From Cafeteria roenbergensis (Eukaryota; Sar; Bigyra; Bicosoecida; Cafeteriaceae): 64,000 bases of DNA. The translations under genes were made by a program, and so were the position numbers. Of this stretch, positions 45,826 to 56,569 are shown in pieces (the stretch's first letter is position 1; every line of letters starts with the position of its first letter). The notes beneath the pieces are model-generated. The model had not been told where the DNA came from and ran no database searches. It saw only the letters and a program-made list of their open reading frames with translations. The stretch is from NCBI GenBank assembly GCA_008330645.1, contig VLTN01000037.1, positions 186,001 to 250,000 on the forward strand, given 5' to 3'.

Positions 45826-47128
45826 CTACCCGAACGGGTTGAGCATCGATGAAGCTCCTCGTGCCGGTGCGGGCGCTGCGGACCCGAACGGACCGCTGGC
45901 CCGGGAAGACGACGTCACCCCGAACATGGTTGACGTCGGCGCATCTGCTGAGGCAGGGTCTCGAGCGGAGGCTGCTCCGAACGGCCTCATGGGTGGAGTC
46001 AGCGCCACGCCAGTGGGGGCCACGGGCTCGCTTCGGCCGAACACCGGCCTGCTCGGCGGCTCGTAGGCTGGGGGCGACGGGCCCGCAGAACCAAACAGAG
46101 CGTATCCTGCTCCGCATCTGGCTGAGCGGGCTGGAACCGGCTCCGGCTCTGCGAATGACACACCTGGCCACCCCGGCGAGCGGCTTCTGGAGCGCCCCCT
46201 CGACGCTGAGAACGGGTCCGCAGGTGCATCTTCCGTTGGGAAAGCGACCGAGCGTGCTCCGAACGTGGCGCCTCGGCCGATGCTTGAACTAGACTCGCTC
46301 GGCCCGCGCCCGGGGCGTGACATGGCTCGCTTGAGCCTGACCGGCGCCGGTTCTCCGCTACGAATCGACCCTTTCACGGTCGTGGCTGCTCCAAACGGAT
46401 TGCTCGTGACCGAGGCTGATGAAAACGGATTGCTTGTGTCGCGGGCCATGGCCCTGTCTGAAAAGGGGTTCCTGCACGGCTGCACTGCAATTTCAGGCGA
46501 CAAAAAAGACGAACGACAGGCACGGTCCGCTCAAGCAGTGCACGTTGCGTTCGCCGCCGGTGAACGTGCGCAATGCGCGCGCCTACGCGACCTCACCTGC
46601 CTCCATGGACGCGCCGGGGACCAGCCGCTTCTCTAGCTGCAAAGCCAGGTTGTGCGCGAAGGCAGTCCACTCGGGAGAGAGTGTCAGCGCGTCGTCCGCG
46701 GCTACGCTCGCCTTCCGCCTGATGCTTTCGGCCTTGGCACCCGCAAACAGAGGAAACGCGCGGGAGGTGGCCCCTGGGTGCAAGTCTGCTGCCAGCGAAC
46801 GGATCACGCGCCATTCCATGGCCGGATCGCAGTGCAATGGGGCCTTGACCAAAGCCGCGAAGAAGCCACCCGCAACTACCTCAGCCAGCACCTCAGCACT
46901 CTCAGACGTGATGCCCTCGGGAACCATGGCCACCAAGCTCTCCTCGATGTGAGCCAGCATCCCGGTGGGGTGGGCGAGGAACATTGCGCGGGACCAGCTG
47001 GGGACTGCTTTGAGAAGCAGCGCCCGAACCGCCGCGCGCGTCGACGGGGGCTCTCCCTCTGCTGAAGCCCCTCCTGACGCCGTGGCAGCATCGGCTTGCT
47101 TCGGCGAGAGTGCCTCTGAGTCGGCCAT
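45826..47128 (-). CDS. Two-exon protein with NPF/DPF and FG motifs in its tail
   Basis: Exons 47128-46597 and 46484-45826 give 396 aa; the family is not recognised. Exon 1 encodes a mostly helical domain of about 177 residues (RAAVRALLLKAVPSWSRAMF, GMLAHIEESLVAMVPEGITS, EWTAFAHNLALQLEKRL). Exon 2 encodes a disordered tail with four NPF motifs (RNPFSDR, SNPFSSA, SNPFGAA and a terminal LNPFG), one DPF and several more FG dipeptides. NPF binds EH domains and DPF binds clathrin adaptor appendages, so an endocytic adaptor is the best guess. An FG nucleoporin-like protein is an alternative because FG recurs about eight times. The start ATG at 47128 is the first in frame; upstream is only a TTG. It sits 135 bases downstream of the ChaC-CGS gene on the same strand. 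Confidence 0.75.
46485..46596 (-). other. Intron in the NPF-motif gene (112 bp)
   Basis: On the coding strand the donor is GCAG/GTGAGG and the acceptor AAATTGCAG, phase 1. Without splicing, exon 1 stops four codons later. Splicing joins it in frame to the NPF-rich tail, whose own frame has no ATG at its beginning. Confidence 0.85.
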
Positions 47129-47263
47129 TGCGCGCCCAGCTGGAGTGCTGCCCGAGCGCAATGGCCGCGCTTGTGCCCGCAGAGCTGTCTCGGTGACAAA
47201 TCGCAAGCGCTTTCGGTGAACATTCCAACGAGATTCGGGCGCGCGGGAGCGGAAGCGACGGGC

Positions 47264-50215
47264 TCACGCAGACGGCCTGGGTGGAAGTGCTCTCTCCACG
47301 GCTGCCAAAACGGCGGCGGTGGGCTCCATGCCGCAGGAGATTCGGATCACCCACGGGCTGAGGCCGGCTCGGTCGAGCAGCTTGCGCCCGTCCTCTGACG
47401 TGACCAAGTCGTAGTGGGCCAGCAAGGCGAACGGGCAAGCCAAGGTCGCCCCGATGCCAAAGGAGGGACCTTTGACTGCGTCAAGGGCGTCGTAAAACGC
47501 CCTCGCCGCCTCCAGGCCGCCCTTGAGCACCACCGAGAGCACGCTGCCGCACAAGGGGTCACTGGTCCCAGCGCCCCCCGGGCGGGCCAGCCGGCGGTAC
47601 TTCTCGCCGGACCCTCCCGCCGCCTGCAGCGCCCAGTGTACGCTCTCCACGCAGTCTGAACGGCTCTCCAGGTAGCGGGCCAGCGCCGCGCACGTGGCAC
47701 TGCCGGTTTCAACCACCTCGCGCGCGCCTTCGCACTGGCCCGCCACGCAAGCCAAGTCCGCTGCCCCCGACGGCTCTGCGTGCGCAGCAGCCCGGGCCCA
47801 GAGCCCGGGGTGCGCTGCCAAGAGCGGCGAGCGCGGGTTGCGCGCCAGCGCGCCCGCCATGACGGAGCCGTCGCTGCCAAAGTACTTGGTGAGCGAGAGC
47901 GCGACGAGGTCCGCCAGCGGCCCTCCGCTCGCACTGTCGGTCAGCACGTCGACCGCGAAGGGGCTGGCCACTGTAGGGTCAACGACCAGCGCCGCCCCAC
48001 ACGCGTCGCAGTGGTCCCGCAGCTGTGCCAAATCCACGGACTGGACAAGCGGGTTGGACGGCGTCTCCGTAATGACTCCGGCCAGGCTCGCCCCGTGCTC
48101 GGCAAACGCGGCGGCAATCGCAGCATCGTCAGTGGGGTCCAGCACGCGCACGACGGACACCGGCTCTGTCGCGGCTCCTCCACCGCTCGCCGCAGCGTCC
48201 GGGGTGGCCCCGCCACCGCTGCAAGCTGCCGAGCCGTCCTCCCCGCGGGCATCCGCCTCCCAGTCAGACGCGGGCCACCCCGCGCACAAGGCCTGCCCCG
48301 CCGAAAAGCGCTCCAGCACCATGGTGGTGTCGACGTAGAGCCACCCGATCTGCAGCCACACGCGCCTGCCTCGGGGGCGCATCACGTCGTTCACCGCCTT
48401 GAACGCGGCGTAGAAGGCGTTCATGCCGCTGCGGCACAGCGCGACGTCGTCGGAGCCGATGCCGCCCCCCATGGCGTCGACCACGCTCCCACGAAGGCGG
48501 GCCTCTGCCGCCTCGCGCCCCGCCGGCGTGTGACACTGGTCGCAGCCCGCCTCTGCGGAGGCCGAGGCCGAGGAAGTCGAGGAGGACGGGGGGACGGAGG
48601 AGGAAGAGGAGGAGGCCGCGAGCGCGCCCAGGAGGGCCTCCGCCTCCCTGGAGCTCGATCGCACGCCGGTGTGCTGAAGGAACGCCTTGGCGGCGGAGCG
48701 TAGGCCCTCCTTTGCAGAGGCCGCCGCGTCGCCCGCGGTCGCCGTGCCCCCCGCGCCGGGCTCAGCGGGCCGCGCCCGATCCGCCACCAGGGGGAGCACC
48801 ACCGCCCACGCAGCCTCAGGCGAGGCCTCGAAGCCGGCCACCTCCCGCGTGGACACAAGCACGAACGGCCCCCCTGGCTCCCTCCTGCCGCACCGAGCCA
48901 CTGCCGCCTCCAAGCCCACCGCCACCTCCCCGCAGCAGGCGGCGTGGGCAGAGCAATAGGCCGCCAGCTCCCGCCCCGCCCGCTCGGAGCACACGGACAA
49001 GACGTCCTCCCCGCATAGCCCCGCCGCTGCCTGGGCCCCTGCTTCCGGCCCTGCCGCTGCCCCCGCTGCCCCCGCTGCCCCCGCTGCCTCCGCTGCCCCT
49101 GCTGCCCCTGCTGCCCCCGCTGCCGCTGCGAGACGCGAGAGTTCTGCCGCCAGCCTGTCGTGCAGCCGGAGGAGCAGCGAGTGCACCACGAACCGCGGGT
49201 AGCCGTGCCGCACGAGCGACGTCACGGCGGGGTCGCCCTCCTCGTACCCCTCGCAGTGCGCGACGGTGGGCAGCGACACCACCACGGAGTGCTGGTCTCC
49301 GGCGGGCACGGCCGAGCCCAGCGGGAAGGACCTCGGCCCCGCGGCGGCCAGGCGGCGGGCGCCGCTGAGCGGGTCCGAGGGGTCCGAGGGGGGCTCCTGC
49401 TCCGCGCTGGCTGCCGCCACGGCTCTGTCCAGAACGTCGGCGTGGCCGTTGGGGCCGAAGGCCGCAGCCACGGCCTCGAGATGCGGATCCGGCGTGCCGC
49501 GCCGGCGCATGGCCGCCAGGAGCCGGGCAAAGTACTCAACATTCGGGCCCGACTGCCCGGCGCTGGTGGCGATGACCTTGGCGATGTCGGCGGCCGGCTG
49601 CGCGCCCACGAAGAACTCGTTCTCGCTCGCGCCCCAGAACACGTTTGCGTCGCGCACCACCCCGTCCTGGCAGTGCACGCGGACTGAGCGCAGGCCGTAG
49701 CCCGCGCGCTCGCGGTGCAGCAGCGCGGCGAACGTGTCTTCGGCCACTGCGGCGCTGATGCGGTACAGCGTGCCGTGCGCCCGGTGCAGGTCCGCGGCGT
49801 CCACGCCGGGCGCCTTGGCGGCCAGCAGGGTGGCCTCGTCGTCGGCAGGCTCCTCGCCAGCGGGAACCAGCGTCACGACTCTGCCGAGGGAGTCCGGGCG
49901 GCCGCGGTGCTCCGGGCTGCCTTGCCAAAAGCGGCGCCTGTAGCCCTCCACGTACCCGTTGTGGCTCTCGATGAACTCGAACCCCGGCTGCGGGCAGGAT
50001 GGCACGGCGCAGGGCGCAGGGAACCGAGAAACTGCTTTCGCGTTCACTGCTCGGCTGGGAGCCTCGCTCGGCCGGGCCGAGCGAGGGGCGGGTCAGCGGG
50101 GCGCTGGCGAGACAACTCTCCCGGTGCGGACCGGGCGCCGTGCCCCTCGCCTCACGCGCCAAACGAGGGAGCCGTAGCCCCAGACCACAAAGTCTTCGCC
50201 TTCTTTGATCGCCAT
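47264..50215 (-). CDS. ChaC-type gamma-glutamylcyclotransferase fused to fungal-type cystathionine gamma-synthase
   Basis: Exons 50215-50156 and 49987-47264 give 927 aa. Exon 1 ends in WGYGSLVWR, the substrate-binding motif of ChaC; exon 2 continues with HNGYVEGYRRRFWQGSPEHRG and GRVVTLV. The probable catalytic Glu is in HRERAGY, and PNVEYFARLL matches the ChaC C-terminus. ChaC splits glutathione into 5-oxoproline and Cys-Gly. From about residue 240 the rest resembles fungal cystathionine gamma-synthase: FPLGSAVPAGDQHSVVVSLP and GYEEGDPAV, then the PLP fold with Lys in LSLTKYFGSDGSVMAG (about residue 720) and WVIRISCGMEPT at the end. That enzyme makes cystathionine from cysteine and an activated homoserine. 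The fusion links thiol release to transsulfuration. Low-complexity Ala/Ser loops lie between conserved blocks. Both calls are strong; joint activity is inferred. Confidence 0.92.
49988..50155 (-). other. Intron in the ChaC-CGS gene (168 bp)
   Basis: The donor is CGC/GTGAGG and the acceptor CTGCCCGCAG, phase 0. It separates the first 20 codons from the rest. Splicing restores the GYGSL motif ahead of the GYRRRFWQGS block, at the spacing usual in ChaC proteins. Confidence 0.95.
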
Positions 50216-50656
50216 CGCAGCGCCGCTCTCGACCGACTCTCTCTCTCGGCCACCGCAAGTGCGTGGCGCCGGCCCGGCAAGGTCGCGTCGCTGCCTTTGC
50301 TCTGCCGCGCAAAGCTTTCCGAATCTTGACCCGCGCGCGGACGGCCCATGTTCGATGCGGCGACAGGCCTGGAACCGTATGGCGCATAGCGCGCCCGCTT
50401 ATCCCGCTACGGCTTGCTGGGGCGAGATCGGCTGCTGCTCAAGGGAGTGGCAGTCATCTGGGACGCTTGCGCGCCTGCAGACACTCGACGCCTGCCTCCA
50501 TGAGCGAGCACCGCCGCCCCCAGCGGTGCCGAAGCGCGTGTGGGGAGGCGCGGAAGCGCGCGGAGGTGCGCTCGCTTGGGATCACGCAGTTTTGGCAAGC
50601 AAGCCGCGGGAGCGCAGTCGCGTGCCGGTTGGCCAGCAGCGGGCCTGCCCGAACAC
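50216..50656. promoter_or_regulatory. Tandem spacer between the phosphatase and ChaC-CGS genes
   Basis: 441 bases upstream of the ChaC-CGS ATG and downstream of the phosphatase stop, both on the minus strand. It must hold the ChaC-CGS promoter. ORFs crossing it have no recognisable content, and no motif is identified. Confidence 0.4.
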
Positions 50657-51157
50657 TCAGCCTCGAGGCGGCTCCTTTCCCGCGAGGATGGCGGCAATCA
50701 GGCCGTCGCTCCCCTTCTCAACCAAGTCGACCACGGTGCCAAAGTTTCGCTCGTAGTAGGGGTCGGGGGTGTCCGTGGTCCCGCACTCGGGCGCGTAGTC
50801 GCGCAGAAACAGTCGAAGCTTCTTCTCGCCGCGCGCCCCGAAGCGGCGCTTTGCATCCGACAGGTTGCTCGAGTCCATGGCGATGATCAGGTCGAACTCC
50901 TCAAAGTGCTCGGCCGCAATCTGCTGCGCCGCGTGCGGGCTCATGTCGTAGCCCTTGGCTCTCGCGGCAGCAACCATTGCGCCGTACGCGCTGTCGCCCA
51001 CGTGGTAGGACGCTGTGCCGCTTGACGCCACCTTGACCTTGAGGCCCGCTGCCTCGGCGCGCTTCCGAAACACGTACTCGGCCGTGGGCGAGCGGCAGAT
51101 GTTGCCGAGGCACAAGAACATGACCCTGACCGGATCTGCAGCGGCACCCGCAGCCAT
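50657..51157 (-). CDS. Low-molecular-weight protein tyrosine phosphatase
   Basis: A 166-aa single-exon protein of typical family length (about 155-165). The P-loop CLGNICRSPTAE near residue 16 has the C-x5-R-S signature: Cys is the nucleophile and Arg binds phosphate. The general-acid Asp sits in DTPDPYY near residue 133. The flanking SSGTASYHVGD and FDLIIAMDSSN are also family-typical. The enzyme dephosphorylates phosphotyrosine, and small phosphate esters in vitro, in the cytosol. The ATG at 51157 is chosen because the P-loop follows at the usual distance; the longer ORF upstream has no homology. It is head-to-head with the SET/MYND gene. Confidence 0.96.
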   Translation of the reverse strand: MAAGAAADPVRVMFLCLGNICRSPTAEYVFRKRAEAAGLKVKVASSGTASYHVGDSAYGAMVAAARAKGYDMSPHAAQQIAAEHFEEFDLIIAMDSSNLSDAKRRFGARGEKKLRLFLRDYAPECGTTDTPDPYYERNFGTVVDLVEKGSDGLIAAILAGKEPPRG

Positions 51158-51349
51158 GACAACCAGATGTTGTGGACACCAAGAGCAGGCAAGCGCAGGG
51201 CTGGAGGCCGCTCGCGCAAGGGCGGCGGGTGTGGTTGCCGGGGGCCGGCTGTCCGCCGCAGGCCTGCTGCTGAAAGCAGAGCCGCAATCGACGCCGCCAC
51301 GGATGGGCCCGCGCCCGAGGCGGCACGCTGGTGTTGCGCGGGACGCCCC
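51158..51349. promoter_or_regulatory. Short divergent spacer, phosphatase / SET-MYND
   Basis: 192 bases between the phosphatase ATG and the chosen SET/MYND ATG. If the alternative ATG at 51167 were used, only nine bases would separate the two genes. This favours 51350 as the start and the spacer as a shared promoter. Confidence 0.5.
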
Positions 51350-53275
51350 ATGCCCGTGGGGCTGCGCTGCGTCCGTTCCCCGGGTGCTGGCCTGGGATGC
51401 CAGTCTGAGGGCCCCTGCAAGGAGGGAGGCGTGCTGCTGGAAGAAGTCCCCGCGTTGAGCGTGCCTCTTGTTGCCAAGCTCAGCTGCGCGCGGTGCGGCC
51501 GGCGGGCGGCGGAGGCCGGGGTTGAGAAGCTGCGGCGGTGTGTGGCGTGCAAGCAGGCGCGCTACTGCAGCGAGGGCTGCCAGTCGCGAGACTGGGCGCT
51601 CCACGGGCTCGAGTGTGGAGTGCTTGCCGGCGTGCGGGAGCACGGCCGCACGCTGGAGGCGGAGCTTCGGGCCGTGGTCCGGGTGGCGTGCATGGTGGTG
51701 CGTGCTGAGCAAGGCGCCGCCGCAATGTCGGCCTTCGTCCGGGGCTCGCCAGTGGGGGGTGATGCTGCCGGGGCCGTCGGCCGCTTGCTCGCGCTGGTGC
51801 ACAACCGGGAGCGGTTGTCACCGGACGACGAGGCGAGAGCAGGGCAGGGGCTTGCGCGCCTGCACGCTGCCACTGCCGGTACAGCGCTTGCCAGGGCGCT
51901 GGGTGACGCGCTGCCGGAGGCTGCCGGCGCGGGCTCGGAGGCCAGGCCTGCCCAGTCGGTGCTGACCGTTCTCGGGGCAGCGGCGGTTTTGCGCTTGCTT
52001 GGGCTGGTGCGCTGCAACGGCTTCACGGCGTACGACTCGTCGCTTGAACCCTGCACGCTGGCGGTGTACCCCCGCGCTGCGCGGGTGAACCACTCGTGCG
52101 ATCCGACGGCGGTGGCGTCCTTCCTCCCCTCCGCCGACGGCCCCAGGCTCAGCCTGCGAGCATGCACGCGTGTGGACGCCGGCGGCCCCGTGACGATTTC
52201 GTACGACGACCCCGCCACCCCCCGCGCCCGGCGCCGGTCGCGCCTCAGCCGGGCATACTTCTTCTCCTGCGGCTGCGAGCGCTGCAGCGCCGCCGGGGAA
52301 GGGGCCTCGTGGCAGAGCCTCAGCCTGGCGGCGCACGCAACGCTTGCGGAGATGAGCGGGTTCGCGGCCGCGAGCGGGGCGTCGTCATTGCTGGGCCCGC
52401 TGCCGCGCGCCTGCGCAGCGAGGGACCCGGCATCGAACGAGCGGCGCATGCTGTGGGTTGCCGAGGTGGCGGCGAGCGGGGTCCGCTCTGGACAGGCGCT
52501 GCACGTGCCGCGGTTGGGCGAGGAGGGCGACCTGCGCCAGGGGGGCGCTGCAGCCGCGCCCTTCTCCCCAGGGTCGCGCGCGACCGCGGCTGCGGGCGGC
52601 AGCGCGGCGCTGCAGGCGCCGACCGATGGCTCAGGGCCCGACCGCGCTGCTGGGGAGGCGGCGGCCGCTGCGGCCGACGAGGCCTCCGCCGGGCTGGAGC
52701 ACGCTGCGGCTTGCACCGGTACGGGCACGGAGCTGCGCGCTGAGGAAGCGAGCGCGTCAAGTGGCGGGGTGGACGGGTTGACGCAGCTTCGCCTGGACCA
52801 AGCCGTCGCAGCTGCGGAGCGCCTGAGAGCTGCGGTGGACGATGCGGAGGCGCGCGAGCCAAGGGTCCGGTCGGCGGGCCGCGCCGCGCACGAGGCAGCG
52901 GCTCTGGAGGCGGCGGTGGCGGAGACCGCAGATGCGTTGAGCCCGGCTCACTTCGACCGGCGCCGCGCTCTGACGCTGCTGGCGCGGCTCAGGCTCAAAG
53001 CCGGCAGCACCGATGAGGCCTGCGACGCAGCGCTCGCCGCCCTTGCGCTTGCTCGCCTGCAGTACACGCGCCCGTGTGCCCCGCTTGCCATCGCTGCCAC
53101 GTTTGCGTCCCGCGTCGCGTGGGCCTGCGAGCGGCCTGAGCTGGCTGCCAGGCTCATCCAGATGCACCGCTCCACGCTCGAGGTGGCGCTGGGGCCAGAT
53201 CACCCGGTCGTTCGAGAGGCCCTGCTCACGCTTGCGGAGTGCGCCGCCGAGATCCGGGCCAAGGAGGACGCCTGA
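51350..53275 (+). CDS. SMYD-type SET and MYND domain protein
   Basis: A 641-aa protein. The start at 51350 gives MPVGLRCVRSPGAGLG, which leads into an N-SET-like strand (EGGVLLEEVPAL). A MYND zinc finger follows at residues about 46-90: CARC ... CVAC ... YCSEGCQSRDW ... H ... C. The SET core has VNHSCDPTAVASF near residue 247 and GPVTISYDD. The post-SET Cys cluster is FFSCGCERC. The C-terminal third has TPR-like helices (LTLLARLRLKAG, LALARLQYTRP, LGPDHPVVREALLTLAE), as in SMYD2/3. SMYD proteins methylate lysines on histones or cytoplasmic proteins using SAM. A low-complexity insertion lies between post-SET and TPR. The substrate is unknown. The in-frame ATG at 51167 is an alternative start. 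Confidence 0.9.
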   Translation: MPVGLRCVRSPGAGLGCQSEGPCKEGGVLLEEVPALSVPLVAKLSCARCGRRAAEAGVEKLRRCVACKQARYCSEGCQSRDWALHGLECGVLAGVREHGRTLEAELRAVVRVACMVVRAEQGAAAMSAFVRGSPVGGDAAGAVGRLLALVHNRERLSPDDEARAGQGLARLHAATAGTALARALGDALPEAAGAGSEARPAQSVLTVLGAAAVLRLLGLVRCNGFTAYDSSLEPCTLAVYPRAARVNHSCDPTAVASFLPSADGPRLSLRACTRVDAGGPVTISYDDPATPRARRRSRLSRAYFFSCGCERCSAAGEGASWQSLSLAAHATLAEMSGFAAASGASSLLGPLPRACAARDPASNERRMLWVAEVAASGVRSGQALHVPRLGEEGDLRQGGAAAAPFSPGSRATAAAGGSAALQAPTDGSGPDRAAGEAAAAAADEASAGLEHAAACTGTGTELRAEEASASSGGVDGLTQLRLDQAVAAAERLRAAVDDAEAREPRVRSAGRAAHEAAALEAAVAETADALSPAHFDRRRALTLLARLRLKAGSTDEACDAALAALALARLQYTRPCAPLAIAATFASRVAWACERPELAARLIQMHRSTLEVALGPDHPVVREALLTLAECAAEIRAKEDA

Positions 53276-53541
53276 CCGCCGGCGGCAGAGCGCTCCGTCC
53301 GACCCGGGCGCGCGATCGCATGCACGTCTGCGCGCCACCGCCCGAGGGCGAGCGGGGATGCGCCGGGAGGGGCGGGGCGGGCCCATACCGGAAGCGTGCA
53401 GCTTGCGTGGTGCGTGTGCGCGACCAAAGCAGTCCGTGTTGTTGCGACCACAAATCCGGCATCGCCAAACGGGGGTTGCCTCAGTATTTGCCATCAGGTC
53501 AAACATGCTGCGCCGTCGCAGCCTCGCCACTCCCTGACGAG
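53276..53541. other. Tandem spacer before COA6
   Basis: 266 bases between two same-strand genes, with a modestly less GC-rich part around 53410-53515. No element is recognised. Confidence 0.4.
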
Positions 53542-53965
53542 ATGGAGGGCGACGCCGTCACCAGGCCCAAGAGCAGAGAGGAGTGCTATGTTGCGCGCGA
53601 CGCGTTTCATGCGTGCCTGAGTGAGCTCCGGGGGCTACTTTCCACCGGTGTCAGACGCGAGGCGACGCCGCGCGTGCGGCCACCGCCCTGCCCGGCTCGG
53701 CAGCTGCCATGGCGGCAACCCTTGGCCTGTGCGATGTGCATCGGGCGCACGCGAGCGACTGGCCGTGCCCCTGCGTGTGGCATCCCGTTCCCTGGCGTGT
53801 GCGCTGGCGTTCGCAGCCCAGTTCGAGGAGGACAAGTCCAAGTGCACCGCCCCGCACGAAGAGTACAAGGCGCACTGCATGAAGTCTTGGCGCAAGTATT
53901 TCGACAGCCGCAGGAAGGCGGGCAAGGGCCAGGTCGACGTCGGAACGTACCGCCCGGGAAAATGA
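53542..53965 (+). CDS. COA6: COA6-like cytochrome c oxidase assembly factor
   Basis: Two exons (53542-53620 and 53817-53965) give 75 aa. The protein has the diagnostic twin-Cys pattern of COA6: CYVARDAFHAC (C-x9-C) from exon 1 and CTAPHEEYKAHC (C-x10-C) from exon 2, then MKSWRKYFDSRRK, which matches the conserved W-x-KYFDKRR block. The length is close to the short human form. COA6 acts in the mitochondrial intermembrane space, helping copper delivery to the CuA site of COX2; the disulfides of the CHCH-like fold are made there. It was identified only by joining the exons, because each exon alone is too small to be convincing. No N-terminal presequence is seen, as expected for a Mia40-type substrate. 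Confidence 0.95.
53621..53816 (+). other. COA6 intron (196 bp)
   Basis: The donor is GTGAGC and the acceptor GCGTTCGCAG, phase 1 on both sides. It lies exactly between the C-x9-C and C-x10-C hairpins. Confidence 0.95.
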
Positions 53966-54278
53966 GGCGCTGTCATGCGGCGGCGTTCCGCGCAGCTGAG
54001 GCTTTGCTCGGTCACCTCCCCGACGCCTTGCCCTGGCAGCCTTTGCGCGCGTGTGGTAGCTGCGCAAGCGTGGACGTTTCCCCCCAAAATTCTTGCGTGT
54101 CCTGTCTCGGGGGCGGGGAGGGCGGGAACAGGGGGCTTGCGCCGCTGCACTCACGCACGCTTTTTGCCCGAGAGGCGAGCACAAATATTTAGGCCGATCG
54201 CAAAGATTGCGAGGCTGCCCAGCTCCTGGCCCCAGCAGCACCACCAGGCCCTGCCACCACACCACACAACGGACCTGG
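53966..54278. other. Convergent spacer, COA6 / FHA-RING-PHD
   Basis: 313 bases between two 3' ends. It contains short alternating purine-pyrimidine pieces near 54045 and 54150 and an AT-rich patch (AAATATTTAGG, about 54183) that could serve a 3' processing signal. Nothing else is recognised. Confidence 0.4.
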
Positions 54279-56532
54279 CTAGGAGGCGCCGGTGGCTTGC
54301 CCCGCTAGGGCCAGGCGGCGGCGCAGCGGCCCGGGCCCAGCCCCGCCCGAGGCGCCGCCCGCAGCACCGCCCGGCCTCCCCGTCGGAGCGCCCGTCCCAC
54401 GGCCTGCGGCGAAGAACCGCGATCGAACAACCTCCCGAGCGGCGCCCCGGCCGCGGCCCGCTGCCCCGCCCCCGCCACGGCCGCGGCTGCGCGCTCGGGC
54501 AGGGGGTGCTGTCCGCCGCACGGAACCTCTGCCGGGAGGACCCCTCGAGGCTGCCGCCGCCACAGGTGGGCTGTCCCCACCCCCGTCGCTGTAGCTGTCG
54601 TCACTGTCGCTGAGTCCGAGCCGGCGGCGGTGCACTCGCGCCGTGGCTGCCGGAACAGCCATGCTTCGGGGGGTCCTTCGAGGCGATTGCTGCCTGATCG
54701 CGCGGGCGCTAGGACCCTCATCGCTGCTGTAGTCGCTCGGCAGCTCAACTAGATCGGAGCTGCGTCCCCTCGCCCGCCCTGCCCCCGCTGCGGAGCCTCG
54801 GGTGCGCAGCCTGAGGGGTTCACGGCGGAGGCCGGCTTGCCCGGGTGAGCGCTGGGCTCGCACCACGCCAGCGCCCGCGTCCTCGCCCTCGCCGTCGTCT
54901 CCGCCGCTCGAACCCCCGCTCGTCTCTTCGTCGAACAGCGACTCGCTGAAACGAAGCCGCTGCCCAGCGGCGCGCCGCGCGGCACCGGCTTGGCCAGCGG
55001 GCCGCTTTCGCGCCCGAGTCGCCCGGCCGCCACCGCCACCGCCACCGCCACCGCCACCGCCACCGCCACCGCCACCGACTGCCGGTGCTGGTGCCGGCGC
55101 CGGCGCCGGTGCCCGTGCCGCGGCAGCCGCGCTGGGCGCCCCTGCGGCTGGCTGTCCTGCGTCTGAACGGCGCCTGACGCCTGGGGCCGCCGAGCCCGCG
55201 GTCGCGATGCCGAACCGCCCTCCCGCCAGCGCCCGCACCGGCGCCCCGCCGTGTCTCCAAGCGTAAGCCTCCAACGATGCGCCGAGACCAGGCCCCCTCC
55301 TGCCCGCACTTGCTGCCGCTGCTGCTGCTGCCGCTGCTGCTGCCGCTGCTGCTGCCGCCGGCGCCGCAGCGCCCATCAGGGCCTGGCCCTGGCTCTGCCG
55401 CCCCTCCCCCGGCCGGCGACGGGCCGTGGACCGCCCCGCATCGTCGACGTCCGATCCGCTCGAAACCACCGTCACGTCTGCCTCACCAGCTGCCGCGAGC
55501 CCTCTCGCGGGCAGGCCCGCGGCCACACGAGCCGCCATCGCTGACAGCATGCGGCCGCGCCTCGCTCGGCGCCGCTGGGCTGCGGTCAACGGACGCCGCT
55601 GCGCAGCTGCCTCCGTCGCCCGGCGCCTGCCCAGACCCACGTCAGAGTCGCTGTCACTGTTGCTGCCGCTGCTGCTGCCGCTGCCGCTGCCGCTGACCAA
55701 CACTCCCTCGTCGTCCTCGTCGCCCTCGCAATCCTCGTCGTCGTCGTCGTCATCGTCATCGCTGTCCTCCAGCAGCGACCCCTCCTGCGGACTGCTCACG
55801 CTTTCGTCATCGCTGTCATCGTCCACCACAATGACCCGCCGAGCGCGCGACCGCCGCGCCGACCCGGAGCTGCGACGCCGCCTCCTGGCACGCGCCCCCG
55901 CTGGCCCGCTGGCCACTGCGTGCCTAGCAGCCTCGCAACCCTCGCAAAACCACTCGCCCTCCGGCACACCCTCCAGCGGAGGGCGCAAGCAGAACGTGTG
56001 CCATGCGCCGTCACAGCCGTCGCACAGCAGCAGGCTCGCCTCGTTGTGCCCCCCTCCACAGACCGTGCAAAGGCCCCACCCCTCTGGAAACGTGCCCTCG
56101 CCGAGAGCGCCGTCGTCGGGCACCGCCTGCTTGCGGGGCGAGATCGCCACGCGGCAGGCGGACAGGACAAGCGGCCGCAGCGCTGCCGGCAGCGCCAGTG
56201 CTGCGCCGGGGCTTGCAATGCTTGCTCCAGCGTCGCCGGCCGTGGCAGCGCCGCCTGGGTCTCGAAGCCGCGCATGCACGACTGAGTCAAACTCCGCCTT
56301 GCACAGAGGGCAGTTGGACGCGACGCGAGCCCACTGCGTGACGCACCCGAAGCAGTACAGGTGGCCACAGGGAAGGGCGGCGAGGCTGCCTCGGCTGACT
56401 GTGCAGAGGCACACAGCGCACGTGGGCATGCGTGTCGCCGACGCAGCGGCGGGGGAGCTCAGCGCCGTGGCGGCCTGCGGCGTGGCAACACCAGAGCCGC
56501 CCGCCGCCGCCGCCGCCGCCGCCGCTGTTGAC

Positions 56533-56569
<37 letters not shown>

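Noticed and set aside
51167-51349. ATG at 51167 as the SET/MYND start
   Set aside because: It would leave only nine bases to the divergent phosphatase ATG, and the added residues are Arg/Gly/Ala-rich without SMYD similarity.
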